A stretch of 64,000 nucleotides of DNA, taken from positions 744,001 through 808,000 of the forward strand of contig NZ_CP039650.1 in NCBI RefSeq assembly GCF_004923315.1, read 5' to 3'. This stretch comes from Azospirillum sp. TSA2s (GTDB lineage Bacteria; Pseudomonadota; Alphaproteobacteria; Azospirillales; Azospirillaceae). Under the pieces are notes generated by a model that was given only the letters and a program-made list of their open reading frames with translations, was not told where the DNA came from and searched no databases. Of the stretch, positions 7,874-16,110 are shown in pieces (the first letter of the stretch is position 1; each line of letters begins with the position of its first letter). The translations under genes and the position numbers were made by a program.

Positions 7874-8410
7874 TCAGCGCGGAGCCAGCACCATGACCAT
7901 CTGGCGGCCTTCGAGCTTCGGCATCTGCTCGACCTTCGCCAGTTCTGTCAGTTCGTCGCGGACGCGGACCAGCACATTCATACCCAGATCCTGGTGCGCC
8001 ATTTCACGGCCGCGGAAGCGCAGGGTCACCTTGACCTTGTCACCTTCCTCGAGGAAACGGCGCGCCGAGCGCATCTTCACGTCATAGTCGTTGTCATCGA
8101 TGTTCGGTCGGAGCTTGATCTCCTTGACCTCGATGATCTTCTGCTTCTTGCGGGCCTCGTTCGCCTTCTTCTGCGCCTCGTACTTGAACTTGCCATAGTC
8201 GAGGATTTTGCAGACGGGCGGTTCCGCCTGGGGAGCGATCTCGACCAGATCGAGACCGGCATCCTCAGCGGCCAGCAGAGCATCGCGCAACGACACCACC
8301 CCGATCATCTCGCCGTCGGCACCGACGAGACGAACGGAACGAGCCGAGATCTCCCGGTTAACCCGCGGGCCTTCGCGGGTCGGGGCGGCTTCGGACGGGA
8401 TCCTGGCTAT
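7874..8410 (-). CDS. infC: Translation initiation factor IF-3
   Basis: IF-3 binds the 30S subunit and checks start-codon/initiator-tRNA pairing. The N-domain (GPRVNREISARSVRLVGADG), linker and C-domain (EIKLRPNIDDNDYDVKMRSA, FRGREMAHQDLG) are complete. No in-frame ATG exists near the 5' end. A GTG at 8437 has no SD, whereas an ATA codon at 8410 has GGAG with eight-base spacing (8422-8419) and gives a 178-residue protein, the usual IF-3 length. I therefore favour the rare ATA start; infC is known for non-standard starts (AUU in E. coli) that IF-3 itself discriminates against. It follows thrS by about 75 bp on the same strand and ends at a terminator; rpmI and rplT are not present. Confidence 0.93.
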   Translation of the reverse strand: MARIPSEAAPTREGPRVNREISARSVRLVGADGEMIGVVSLRDALLAAEDAGLDLVEIAPQAEPPVCKILDYGKFKYEAQKKANEARKKQKIIEVKEIKLRPNIDDNDYDVKMRSARRFLEEGDKVKVTLRFRGREMAHQDLGMNVLVRVRDELTELAKVEQMPKLEGRQMVMVLAPR

Positions 8411-8484
8411 GGACGCTTCTCCATGGTCTGAAACCACGCGGAAGCCGGCCGTCCAGAGGAGGGCCGGCGGCGTCGCGCGGTCGG

Positions 8485-10449
8485 TTAAAACGGCGAATCG
8501 GTCACGGTTTCGCCAGCAGGCGATCTCGCTTCCTCAACCAGTTTAGCCACGGCGGCGTCGAGGGCAAGAATTTCCTGATCCTTGCCGCCCAGCACGCGGA
8601 GCGCGACCGTCCGTTCGTCCGCTTCCCTCTTTCCGACAACCAGCATCAGGGGGACCTTCTGCAGGCTGTGCTCGCGGACCTTCAGGTTGATCTTCTCGTT
8701 GCGGGTGTCGAGTTCGACGCGCAGGCCCTTGCGCTTCAACAGCTTGGCCACTTCCTCGGCATAGCCGTCGGCCTCGCTGGTGATGGTGGCGACGGTGACC
8801 TGCACCGGCGACAGCCACAGCGGGAACTTGCCGGCATAATGCTCGATCAGCATGCCGATGAAGCGCTCCATCGACCCCAGGATCGCCCGGTGCAGCATGA
8901 TCGGCCGATGGCGGGCGCCATCCTCGCCGATATAGCTGGCATCGAGTCGTTCCGGCAGGTTCGGGTCGTACTGCAGCGTGCCGCACTGCCAGGTCCGGCC
9001 GATGGCGTCGGTCAGGTGGAATTCCACCTTGGGGCCGTAGAAGGCGCCCTCGCCCGGCAGTTCCTCATACTCCAGCCCGGCGTCGCGCAGCGCCTGGGCC
9101 AGCGCCCCTTCGGCCCGGTCCCACAGCTCGTCGGCGCCGGTGCGGACGTCCGGACGCAGAGCCAGCTTCACCGAGATCTTGTCGAAGCCCAGGTCCTTGT
9201 AGACACCGAGCTGCAGCTTGAAATACTCGGCCGCCTCGCTCTGCACCTGATCCTCGGTGCAGAAGATGTGGGCGTCGTCCTGGGTGAAGGCGCGGACGCG
9301 CATGATGCCGTGCAGCGCGCCCGACGGCTCGTTGCGGTGGCAGGCGCCGAACTCCGCCATGCGGATCGGCAGGTCGCGGTAGGAACGCAGGCCATGGCGG
9401 AAGATCTGGACATGGCCGGGGCAGTTCATCGGCTTGATGCCCAGCAGCTTCTCGCCGCCGTCGGCCTCCACCTTGAACATGTTGTCGCCATACATGTCCC
9501 AGTGGCCCGACGCCTTGAACAGCGAGCTGTCGATCAGCTGCGGCGTCTTGACCTCGACATAGCCGGCGGCCTTCAGCTTGGTGCGGATGTAGGTTTCCAG
9601 CGTCTGGTAGAGCGTCCAGCCCTTCGGATGCCAGAAGACCGAGCCGACCGCCTCTTCCTGCACATGGAACAGGTCCAGTTCCTTGCCCAGCTTGCGGTGG
9701 TCGCGCTTCTCCGCCTCCTCGATCTGGTGCAGGTAGGCCTTCAACTCCTTCTCGTCGCGCCAGGCGGTGCCGTAGATGCGCTGGAGCATGGGGTTGCGGC
9801 TGTCGCCGCGCCAATAGGCGCCGGCCACCTTCATCAGCTTGAAGCCCTGCCCGACCTTGCCCGTGGTCATGGCGTGGGGTCCGCGGCACAGATCCAGCCA
9901 GTCGCCCTGGCGGTAGATCGACACCGGCTCGCCCTGCGGGATCGCCTCGATCAGCTCGGCCTTGTAATGCTCGCCGAGCTTCTTGAAGTAGGCGACCGCC
10001 TCGTCGCGATCCCACACTTCGCGGACGATCGGGATGTCGGCCCCGACGATCTCGCGCATCTTCGCCTCGATCTTCTCCAGATCCTCGGGCGTGAACGGCT
10101 CGTCGCGCGCGAAGTCATAGTAGAAGCCGGTGGCGATCGACGGGCCGATCGTGACCTGCGTGCCGGGATAGAGCTTCTGCACCGCGTCGGCCAGCACATG
10201 GGCGGCGTCATGGCGGATGACCTCGAGGGCGTCGGCGTGGTTGCGCGTGACGATCTCGATCTTGGCGTTGGTAGTGACGGTGGTGGTGAGGTCCTTCACC
10301 GTGCCGTCGATCTTGACGGCAAGCGCATCTTTGGCCAGGCGCGAACCGATGGACTGGGCAATCTCAAGCCCCGTCACCGGCCGGTCGAACTCCCGCACGC
10401 TGCCGTCGGGCAGCGTGATGGCGATGTTGGACGTCACCGAAGTCACCAT
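8485..10449 (-). CDS. thrS: Threonine--tRNA ligase
   Basis: A full-length 654-residue class II synthetase. In order: an N-terminal TGS domain (LPDGSVREFDRPVTGLEIA), the editing domain with HxxxH (RHDAAHVLADAV, about residue 80), and the catalytic core with zinc-ligand motif MNCPGH, motif 2 (RMAEFGACHRNEPSGALHG) and motif 3 (LHRAILGSMERFIGMLIEH). A C-terminal anticodon-binding domain (VTVATITSEADGYA..LLKRKGLRVE) completes it. It charges tRNA-Thr in the cytoplasm. It forms the widely conserved thrS-infC operon with the next gene. No T-box or other leader is evident in the roughly 110 bp upstream, which end in repeat copy A2. Confidence 0.97.
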   Translation of the reverse strand: MVTSVTSNIAITLPDGSVREFDRPVTGLEIAQSIGSRLAKDALAVKIDGTVKDLTTTVTTNAKIEIVTRNHADALEVIRHDAAHVLADAVQKLYPGTQVTIGPSIATGFYYDFARDEPFTPEDLEKIEAKMREIVGADIPIVREVWDRDEAVAYFKKLGEHYKAELIEAIPQGEPVSIYRQGDWLDLCRGPHAMTTGKVGQGFKLMKVAGAYWRGDSRNPMLQRIYGTAWRDEKELKAYLHQIEEAEKRDHRKLGKELDLFHVQEEAVGSVFWHPKGWTLYQTLETYIRTKLKAAGYVEVKTPQLIDSSLFKASGHWDMYGDNMFKVEADGGEKLLGIKPMNCPGHVQIFRHGLRSYRDLPIRMAEFGACHRNEPSGALHGIMRVRAFTQDDAHIFCTEDQVQSEAAEYFKLQLGVYKDLGFDKISVKLALRPDVRTGADELWDRAEGALAQALRDAGLEYEELPGEGAFYGPKVEFHLTDAIGRTWQCGTLQYDPNLPERLDASYIGEDGARHRPIMLHRAILGSMERFIGMLIEHYAGKFPLWLSPVQVTVATITSEADGYAEEVAKLLKRKGLRVELDTRNEKINLKVREHSLQKVPLMLVVGKREADERTVALRVLGGKDQEILALDAAVAKLVEEARSPAGETVTDSPF

Positions 10450-10560
10450 TTCACTAGTGTTGGTCTCACCCGCATCGGGTGCCCGGACTTGGCCGGGAAC
10501 GCGAAATTTCCATCGCCGCGTGGGGGAATGTCAAGCGCGGTGGCGGAAATCAAGGGGAAG

Positions 10561-10685
10561 TGTCGGCTTCGGATGCCCCCACCCTAACCCTCTCCCGCTG
10601 GGCGGAGGAGGGAATAGGTGCTTATGCGGGAGAGTGGCGGCAGTCCCTCCCCCGCCCAGCGGGGGAGGTTAGGTGGGGGTCTAAC
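10561..10685. repeat. Dispersed GC-rich palindromic repeat, copy A2
   Basis: The short form of the A family. The left arm reads TGTCGGCTTCGGATGCCCCC then ACCCTAACCCTCTCCCGC, and the right arm GCGGGGGAGGTTAGGTGGGG. It fills the gap between the divergent 5' end of thrS and the 3' end of the EAL gene, and lacks the extra hairpin module of copies A1 and A3. Confidence 0.85.
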
Positions 10686-10691
10686 GCCCCC

Positions 10692-11954
10692 TCACTCCGG
10701 CTTCCGGCTCAGCCGCGGTTCGCCGAACAGGTAGCCCTGGCCGAAGTCGAAGCCGGTGTCGAGCACCTCGACCAGCTGGTTCTCCGTCTCGATCTTCTCG
10801 ACGATCAGGTCGATGCCCTCGGCGGCGCAGCGGTGGCGCAGCTCGCGGATGCGCCCGGCATTGGCGGGGTCGAGCACCAGGGCGCGGTCCAGCTTGATGC
10901 AGCGGAACTCGTGGCGCAGCAGCCGGTCCAGGTCGATGGCGAGGTCGGTCACCTGATCCATCGAAAAGCGGAAGCCCAGCCGCGCCAGCTGCGACAGGAT
11001 GCCCATCGTCACCGCCCCGCCGACGCGCAGGTCATGCTGGCTCAACTCGAACACCAGCTTCGGCACCAGGGCGTGGTTCTGCGCCATCATGTTCAGGAAC
11101 TGGCGCATGAACTCCGCATCGGCCAGCGTCGCGGCGGAGATGTTGGCGAAGAAGCCGATGGCGTGCTGGCGCCGCTCCGTCTCGCGGATCAGCTGAACGC
11201 AGCGGACCAGCAGCAGGTTGTCGATGGTGGCGATCAGCCCCTCGCGCTCGGCGATGTCGAGATAGCGGTCGGGCATGATCTGCTGCCCGTCGGCGGCCCG
11301 CACGCGCGAGAACACCTCGTAGAAGCGGTGCTTGCGCTGGGGCAGGCTGACGATGGGCTGGAGATAGACGTCGATGCGGTCGGCCTTCAGCGCGTCGCGC
11401 ACCGCCTCCAGCACCGCGGCGTCGTCCATCGGCGCCGCCGCCGGCGCGGCCTGAGAAGTGGCGGACGGGGCCGGCGCGGGACGGCGCTCGGCACTTGCGG
11501 CCGGCGGACGCGGAGCGCGCCGTTCGGTCAGGCGAGCGACCAGCGACTGCAGAAGCTTCACCTCCTGCATCACCGCGTCGTAGCGGACGCCACCGTCGGG
11601 CTGGGCGCCGGGATCGGCCGCCAGCCGCTGTTCCAGCAGATGGGCCAGCTCCTCCACCCGGTCGTTCAGGCGGGCGATACGGCGGGCGGCCTTGCGTTCG
11701 CGCTCCAGCCGCGTCACCACGTCATGGACCAGGGCGCCCGCCAGCACCACCAGCGCGCCGGCCAGCCACGCCACCAGCGGATCGGCCTCCGGACGCAGCG
11801 CCCACAGCGCCGCACCGGCCGAAACCCCGGCGATCAGATAGGCCAGCGCATAGACGAGGTGCGTCAGCAGGGTCATCGCGGGAACCAGGGTGAAGGAAAC
11901 GGCCGCGGATGAGGCGGCGGTTCCGGGGCGGAGGTCGGCGGTCAGGGCCTTCAC
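10692..11954 (-). CDS. Membrane-anchored coiled-coil protein with degenerate EAL domain (TipF-like layout)
   Basis: A 420-residue protein. Two hydrophobic segments (LLTHLVYALAYLIAGVSAGA and LVAWLAGALVVLAGALVHDV) precede a charged coiled coil (RLERERKAARRIARLNDRVE) and a Pro/Ala linker. The C-terminal EAL-family domain starts near residue 175 (DALKADRIDVYLQPIVSLPQ). The catalytic signature is degraded: the EAL motif reads EVF (YEVFSRV), and KIETENQ replaces the usual metal-binding E/D pattern, so phosphodiesterase activity is doubtful and c-di-GMP binding is more likely. The layout resembles TipF, the alphaproteobacterial flagellar-positioning receptor, but no flagellar genes are nearby. An internal ATG at 11876 (MTLLTHLVYA) may be the real start. 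Confidence 0.75.
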   Translation of the reverse strand: MKALTADLRPGTAASSAAVSFTLVPAMTLLTHLVYALAYLIAGVSAGAALWALRPEADPLVAWLAGALVVLAGALVHDVVTRLERERKAARRIARLNDRVEELAHLLEQRLAADPGAQPDGGVRYDAVMQEVKLLQSLVARLTERRAPRPPAASAERRPAPAPSATSQAAPAAAPMDDAAVLEAVRDALKADRIDVYLQPIVSLPQRKHRFYEVFSRVRAADGQQIMPDRYLDIAEREGLIATIDNLLLVRCVQLIRETERRQHAIGFFANISAATLADAEFMRQFLNMMAQNHALVPKLVFELSQHDLRVGGAVTMGILSQLARLGFRFSMDQVTDLAIDLDRLLRHEFRCIKLDRALVLDPANAGRIRELRHRCAAEGIDLIVEKIETENQLVEVLDTGFDFGQGYLFGEPRLSRKPE

Positions 11955-12083
11955 GGGTGCGCAGCCTCTGGCAGGAGCATGACACGGAACCGCGCGGGTG
12001 TCCCAACCCTGGGACCCACTGTCGGGACACCCGCTTGACGATCCGTTAATGCTACGCTCCTGCTCGCCGCATCCTGCGGACCC

Positions 12084-13157
12084 TCAGCGGTGATCCGCCC
12101 CCACCGCCTCGGCGACCGAGCGGAAGCCGTCGCGACGCAGCAGCTCCGCCAGTTCGCGGCGGATGCGGTGGACCACCGCCGGCCCGGCATAGACCATCGC
12201 CGAATAGAGCTGCACCAGCGAGGCGCCGGCGCGGATCTTGGCATAGGCGTCTTCGCCGGTCGCGACACCGCCCACGCCGACGATCGGCAGCTTGCCGCCG
12301 GTCAGCGCGTAGATCTCGCGCAGGACGGAGGTGGAGGCTTCGAACAGCGGCGCGCCGGACAGGCCGCCGGCCTCGCTGCGCATCGCCGCCGGGATGCTGT
12401 CGGGCCGGGCGATGGTGGTGTTGGAGACGATCAGCCCGTCGATGCCGCTCTCCAGCGCCACCGCGGCGATGTCGCTCTTGTCCTCAACCGTCAGATCCGG
12501 GGCGATCTTCAGCAGCAGCGGCGGATTGCGGGTCAGGCCGCAGGAGGCCCGCGCTTCCAGCACCCGTTCCAGCAAGGCGCGCAGCGGATCGCGGCCCTGG
12601 AGCGCGCGCAGCCCCGGCGTGTTGGGGGAGGAGACGTTGACGACCAGATAATCGGCCAGCGGCGCCAGCCGGCGCACGCCGATCACGTAGTCGTCGGCGG
12701 CATCCACCGTGTCCTTGTTCTTGCCCAGATTGGCGCCGACGATGCCGGGCGCCCGTTTGCCGGAGTCGCGGCGGCGTTCCAGCCGCTGGGCGAAGGCCTC
12801 CAGCCCCTCGTTGTTGAAGCCCATGCGGTTGATGACCGCCCGCTGCTCCACCAGCCGGAACAGGCGGGGGCGCGGGTTGCCGGGCTGGGGCCGCGGGGTG
12901 ACGCTGCCGGGCTCGACGAAGCCGAAGCCCAGGTTCAGCATGGCGTCGACCACCTCGGCGTTCTTGTCGAAGCCGGCGGCCAGCCCGACCGGGTTGGCGA
13001 AGTCCAGCCCCCAGACCCGGGTGTGCAGCGCCGGTTCGTCCTTGCCGCGGGCCGGCGGGACCAGTCCGGACTTCAACGCCTTGATGGTCAGGCCATGCGC
13101 GGTCTCGGGGTCGAAGCGGAACAGCAGCGGCCCGGCAAGCGGATAGAGGTCGATCAC
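12084..13157 (-). CDS. pyrD: Dihydroorotate dehydrogenase (quinone), class 2
   Basis: A 357-residue FMN enzyme that oxidises dihydroorotate to orotate and passes electrons to quinone at the inner membrane (pyrimidine synthesis). Seen are the class 2 N-terminal amphipathic opening (IDLYPLAGPLLFRFDPETAH), the FMN site (GLAAGFDKNAE), the class 2 catalytic serine (NVSSPNTPGLRALQ), LLKIAPDLT and the FMN-phosphate loop (GVGGVATGEDAYAKIRAGAS). The start is a GTG whose last two bases overlap the TGA of the DUF952 gene (GTGA), so the two are translationally coupled. Confidence 0.95.
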   Translation of the reverse strand: MIDLYPLAGPLLFRFDPETAHGLTIKALKSGLVPPARGKDEPALHTRVWGLDFANPVGLAAGFDKNAEVVDAMLNLGFGFVEPGSVTPRPQPGNPRPRLFRLVEQRAVINRMGFNNEGLEAFAQRLERRRDSGKRAPGIVGANLGKNKDTVDAADDYVIGVRRLAPLADYLVVNVSSPNTPGLRALQGRDPLRALLERVLEARASCGLTRNPPLLLKIAPDLTVEDKSDIAAVALESGIDGLIVSNTTIARPDSIPAAMRSEAGGLSGAPLFEASTSVLREIYALTGGKLPIVGVGGVATGEDAYAKIRAGASLVQLYSAMVYAGPAVVHRIRRELAELLRRDGFRSVAEAVGADHR

Positions 13158-13528
13158 GGAACGAGGTCCTGAAGGGTGAAGGGAAAGCCGGCCGGGAAGA
13201 CATGGCGCCCGTCCGGCCCCAGCGGCAGCGGATCGACGCGCAGCACGGCATCCACCGGCAGCGGCCCATAGAGATGCGGGAACAGCTGCCCGCCGCGCGA
13301 CGGCTCCCAGCGCAGGGCGTCGCCCAGCCGGTCGGCGTCGACCGTCAGCAGCAGCAGGCCGTCCTGGCCGGCGCGGTGCTTGGCGGCGCTCTCCACCACC
13401 TGCGCGGCGGTCGAGAAATGGATGAAGCCGTCCCGGGCATCCTGGGACGAGCCGGGATAGCGGCCGGCCGGGCGGGCGGCGTCCCACTCGTCCGCGCGGC
13501 ACATGTGATGAATGATACGGTCGGTCAT
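13154..13528 (-). CDS. DUF952 domain protein
   Basis: A 124-residue small soluble protein with the DUF952 hallmarks: an N-terminal hydrophobic/His segment (RIIHHMCRADEWDAA), DGFIHFSTAAQV, the central LLLLTVDADRLGDALRWEPS and FPHLYGPLPVDAVL. Members resemble glutathione-transferase-like or ADP-ribosyl-type folds, but no activity is established. It overlaps pyrD by four bases and leads that operon. In many alphaproteobacteria a DUF952 gene precedes pyrD, so the pairing is conserved although unexplained. Confidence 0.85.
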   Translation of the reverse strand: MTDRIIHHMCRADEWDAARPAGRYPGSSQDARDGFIHFSTAAQVVESAAKHRAGQDGLLLLTVDADRLGDALRWEPSRGGQLFPHLYGPLPVDAVLRVDPLPLGPDGRHVFPAGFPFTLQDLVP

Positions 13529-13840
13529 GACGGTGGGACACTAACGCAACGCGCGGTCACCGGCCAGAGACCTCGAAGCCGCATGCTGCGGCCGGCAAGC
13601 GCCGGCACAACGCAAGATCGACTCCCCGAATGCAATTCCGCACGCTTCGCGCGTTGCATTTTGCAAAGCACACTCGAAACTATTCGGCATTTTGCGGGTA
13701 TTTTTGAAATTCGGCGGCGGCCTTCCCCGCCGGATCGGTCGCTTCGCGCTCGCAACCTCCACGATTCCCTGACTTCAGGCCGTTCGCACCGGTTGGCACC
13801 GCTTTTGCTGTGACAGTTCCAAGTCAACGGAGGACCCGCC
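13529..13840. promoter_or_regulatory. Divergent intergenic region between the DUF952-pyrD operon and a small gene
   Basis: About 310 bp without a gene. The middle (13640-13720) is clearly AT-richer than its surroundings and contains a perfect TTGCA-TTT-TGCAA dyad at 13654-13666, followed by TTTTGCGGGTATTTTTG. This is the likely promoter region for both flanking genes; I could not fix -35/-10 boxes. Confidence 0.4.
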
Positions 13841-14059
13841 ATGAACGCGATTTCCATGAGCCTGATGAAGAAGACCCAGCCCTGCGACGCGGAACTGGGC
13901 GGCTCGGTCACCGCCATGGGCGCACTGTGCGAACCGGGTCAGACCGCGGTCCCGCTGAAGCCGAGCGCCACCATGCTGGCTGCCGGCGCGCGGGCCGGCG
14001 GCGTGTCGGTCGAGGTCGCTTGGAAGATCTACCAGACGATGATCCACCACGCCGACTGA
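13841..14059 (+). CDS. Small hypothetical protein (72 aa)
   Basis: An ATG with a strong SD (GGAGG about seven bases upstream) opens a 72-residue frame. The product has two Cys (PCDAELGG, GALCEPGQ), a Gly/Ala-rich middle and a predicted C-terminal helix ending in His-His (VEVAWKIYQTMIHHAD). I do not recognise a family. It converges on the phage module 30 bp away. The good SD, the AT-rich promoter region upstream and the absence of a better frame argue that it is real; it may be a host gene or a cargo gene at the edge of the phage region. Confidence 0.55.
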   Translation: MNAISMSLMKKTQPCDAELGGSVTAMGALCEPGQTAVPLKPSATMLAAGARAGGVSVEVAWKIYQTMIHHAD

Positions 14060-14091
14060 GCCGGCCCGCAAGGTCAAGGTCAAGGCCCCGG

Positions 14092-14412
14092 TCAGCGCCG
14101 CCCGCCCTCGAACGGCATGAAGCCCGAATCGAGCTTGGTCTCGATCCGCAGCAGATGGTCGGTCAGGCGCTGTTCCACGTCCTTGAGCGTCGCGAAGGAA
14201 ACATAGGTCTTCGCGACCTCCAGCTTGTAGGCGGCAAGGCTCTCGCGCACCTGCGCCTGGGCCTCCTCGGCCCGGCTGCGCAGATCGTCCAGCGCGCTGT
14301 CCGCATCCTTGCGCACCCGCGCGATCAGCCAGAACAGCCCGCCCATCGCCGGCAGCTCGACGGCGGTGATCCACCAGGCGAGATCCAGTCCTCCAGTCAG
14401 GGCATCATGCAT
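14092..14412 (-). CDS. Phage small membrane protein with coiled coil (holin/spanin position)
   Basis: A 106-residue protein. A short lead (MHDALTGGLDL) precedes a hydrophobic helix (AWWITAVELPAMGGLFWLIA) at about residues 11-31, then a charged, heptad-like stretch (DADSALDDLRSRAEEAQAQV) and a C-terminal helix with EQRLTDHLLRIETKLDSG. The ATG at 14412 has GGGAG about eight bases upstream; the frame extends to 14508 but without an SD. It is the last gene of the phage module, after terminase, where podoviruses often keep lysis genes, but one membrane span plus coiled coil is not diagnostic of a holin. Confidence 0.6.
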   Translation of the reverse strand: MHDALTGGLDLAWWITAVELPAMGGLFWLIARVRKDADSALDDLRSRAEEAQAQVRESLAAYKLEVAKTYVSFATLKDVEQRLTDHLLRIETKLDSGFMPFEGGRR

Positions 14413-14502
14413 CGGGGTCTCCCGTTCGTGTGGTGTGGGGATGTCGAAAGCAAAAATCTTCTCGGCTGCCTGCCCTTGAAGCCGGAACTCCGCCCAACCG
14501 CC

Positions 14503-14531
14503 CGTCATCCCCGCGAAGGCGGGAATGATGG
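14503..14531. repeat. Short palindrome related to the fold-back element
   Basis: CGTCATCCCCGCGAAGGCGG followed by GAATGATGG forms a small hairpin (CCCGC/GCGGG core). The same GTCATYCCCGCGAAGGCGGG core is found at both inner arms of the fold-back element at 23222 and 24613. It lies between terminase and the small membrane protein gene. Confidence 0.6.
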
Positions 14532-14583
14532 TCGAGAGGACGGGATGCAGACTTCGACTTCAGAGAGCGGGCGACCGCCACCT

Positions 14584-16110
14584 TCAAAGCTCCCAATCCG
14601 CCTCCGCCATCACCGCACCGGCACCGCGCCAGTCGGCGCGGCGGTCTGCCGGAGCGGTGCTGCGATCGAAGCGGTAGGGTTCGGCGCCCAGGCAGCCGGC
14701 AACCGCGTCCAGCCCGTCGTCGGGACCGCGATAGCGGCCGTCCGGGCGCCAGTCGCGCATCTCGCGGATAAACGACGTTTCCCAGACCTGCCGGTGGGCC
14801 AGCAGGCGGCGGTCGGCCAGCAGCGCGTCGAAGGCTTCCAAAATGCGCCGGACCTTGGGCGTGTGGCTGAACTCCTCCACCACCCCGGCGGCCAGCCGGT
14901 CATTGCGCAGCCGTTCGCGCAGCAGTCCGGGCAGGAAGCGGCCGATGCCGTTGATCTCGATGTGGACCGCCGGCAGATGGTTGTCGGCCAGAAAACGGGA
15001 GACCTGCCGGCATTGCTGGTCGGCCTCCGTCTCCGGCGCCTTGGGATCGACGGCGAGATACCGCACCCGGTGCAGATAGAGGCGCTTGTCCTCCCCGGCG
15101 AAGACCGCGGCGACCACGCTGCCGTCACCGCTCTTCACCCTGCCGTCCCCCTCCCCCGCTGGCCGGGCGAAGGCCGGGTCCCACCAGCAGGTGGCGGAGA
15201 CCAGCTTCACCCCGTCCAGCGTCAGCACCGCGCGGCCCAGCGCCTCGCGATACTCCAGCTCCGCGTCGTAGCGGCCGAGCTTTTCGACGTCCAGCACCCC
15301 GTCGGCGACGCTGACCGGGCGCAGCAGCATCTGGCTGGTGAATTTGTTCGGACCGGTGGATTTGCGGATGCGGGCGACATGCGCCTCGCCGAAGCGCTCC
15401 TTCCAGGTGTAGGTGCGCTTGCCCTGCTCATCCTCGGTGTAGACCGGCAGGACCAGCCGCTCGAACCCATCCAGGAAAGGCGGGCTGCCGTCGTCGGTTT
15501 CCTCGGCATAGAGGCTGTCCTGCGCATGCGGCGTGCCGACGTAAAGCTGCGCTCCGCCCGGCACCAGCACATACTCCAGCTCCGACAGACGCTCGCGCAA
15601 TGCTGCGCGCTTCACCGCGGTGTCGGCGTTGCGCGGCACCTCCACGTCGTCGCAGATCACCACGTCGGCGCGGCTGCCGGTGATGTTGCCGCCGATGCCC
15701 GCCGCCGCCATCGACGGGTCGCGCAACTCCATCGGCCGCACCACGGTGAAGCGGTCGGCCGCCCACTGGTCGCGCTCCTTGCTCGGCGGCTTCAGATGGC
15801 TGCAGCCGGGATGGCGTTCCAGGATGCGCTTGACGTTGCGCACCATCTTCATCGCCAGCTTCAGGTCGGCGGCCAGCACCAGCAGCCGGCGGTTGGGATC
15901 GCGCAGCAGCAGCCAGGCCGCGAACAGCCCGACCAGCGTCGATTTTCCCGACCCGCGGAAGGCCATCAGCAGCATCCGCCGGTTCGGCCCGGCCATGTGC
16001 TCCTCCAGCCAGCCGGCCATCCGCGCATGGTGGGCGGGGGTCTTCAACTCCACCATGGCGTTCCAGCCATCGACGAAGCCGAAAAAGCTGTCGTCGTCCT
16101 TTCCCGTCAT
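14584..16110 (-). CDS. Phage terminase large subunit
   Basis: A 508-residue DNA-packaging motor. The N-terminal ATPase has Walker A (AFRGSGKST, about residues 49-57), Walker B (VVICDDVE, about 149-156) and a coupling-type GTPHAQDSLY segment. The C-terminal nuclease-like part contains DPAFARP, VHIEINGIGRFLPG and a late acidic DDGLDAVAG. It is closest in layout to the T7 gp19 group. The ATG overlaps the tailspike stop (ATGA). Terminase pulls DNA into the procapsid through the portal, yet no portal gene is present in the module. No small terminase subunit was identified. Confidence 0.88.
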   Translation of the reverse strand: MTGKDDDSFFGFVDGWNAMVELKTPAHHARMAGWLEEHMAGPNRRMLLMAFRGSGKSTLVGLFAAWLLLRDPNRRLLVLAADLKLAMKMVRNVKRILERHPGCSHLKPPSKERDQWAADRFTVVRPMELRDPSMAAAGIGGNITGSRADVVICDDVEVPRNADTAVKRAALRERLSELEYVLVPGGAQLYVGTPHAQDSLYAEETDDGSPPFLDGFERLVLPVYTEDEQGKRTYTWKERFGEAHVARIRKSTGPNKFTSQMLLRPVSVADGVLDVEKLGRYDAELEYREALGRAVLTLDGVKLVSATCWWDPAFARPAGEGDGRVKSGDGSVVAAVFAGEDKRLYLHRVRYLAVDPKAPETEADQQCRQVSRFLADNHLPAVHIEINGIGRFLPGLLRERLRNDRLAAGVVEEFSHTPKVRRILEAFDALLADRRLLAHRQVWETSFIREMRDWRPDGRYRGPDDGLDAVAGCLGAEPYRFDRSTAPADRRADWRGAGAVMAEADWEL

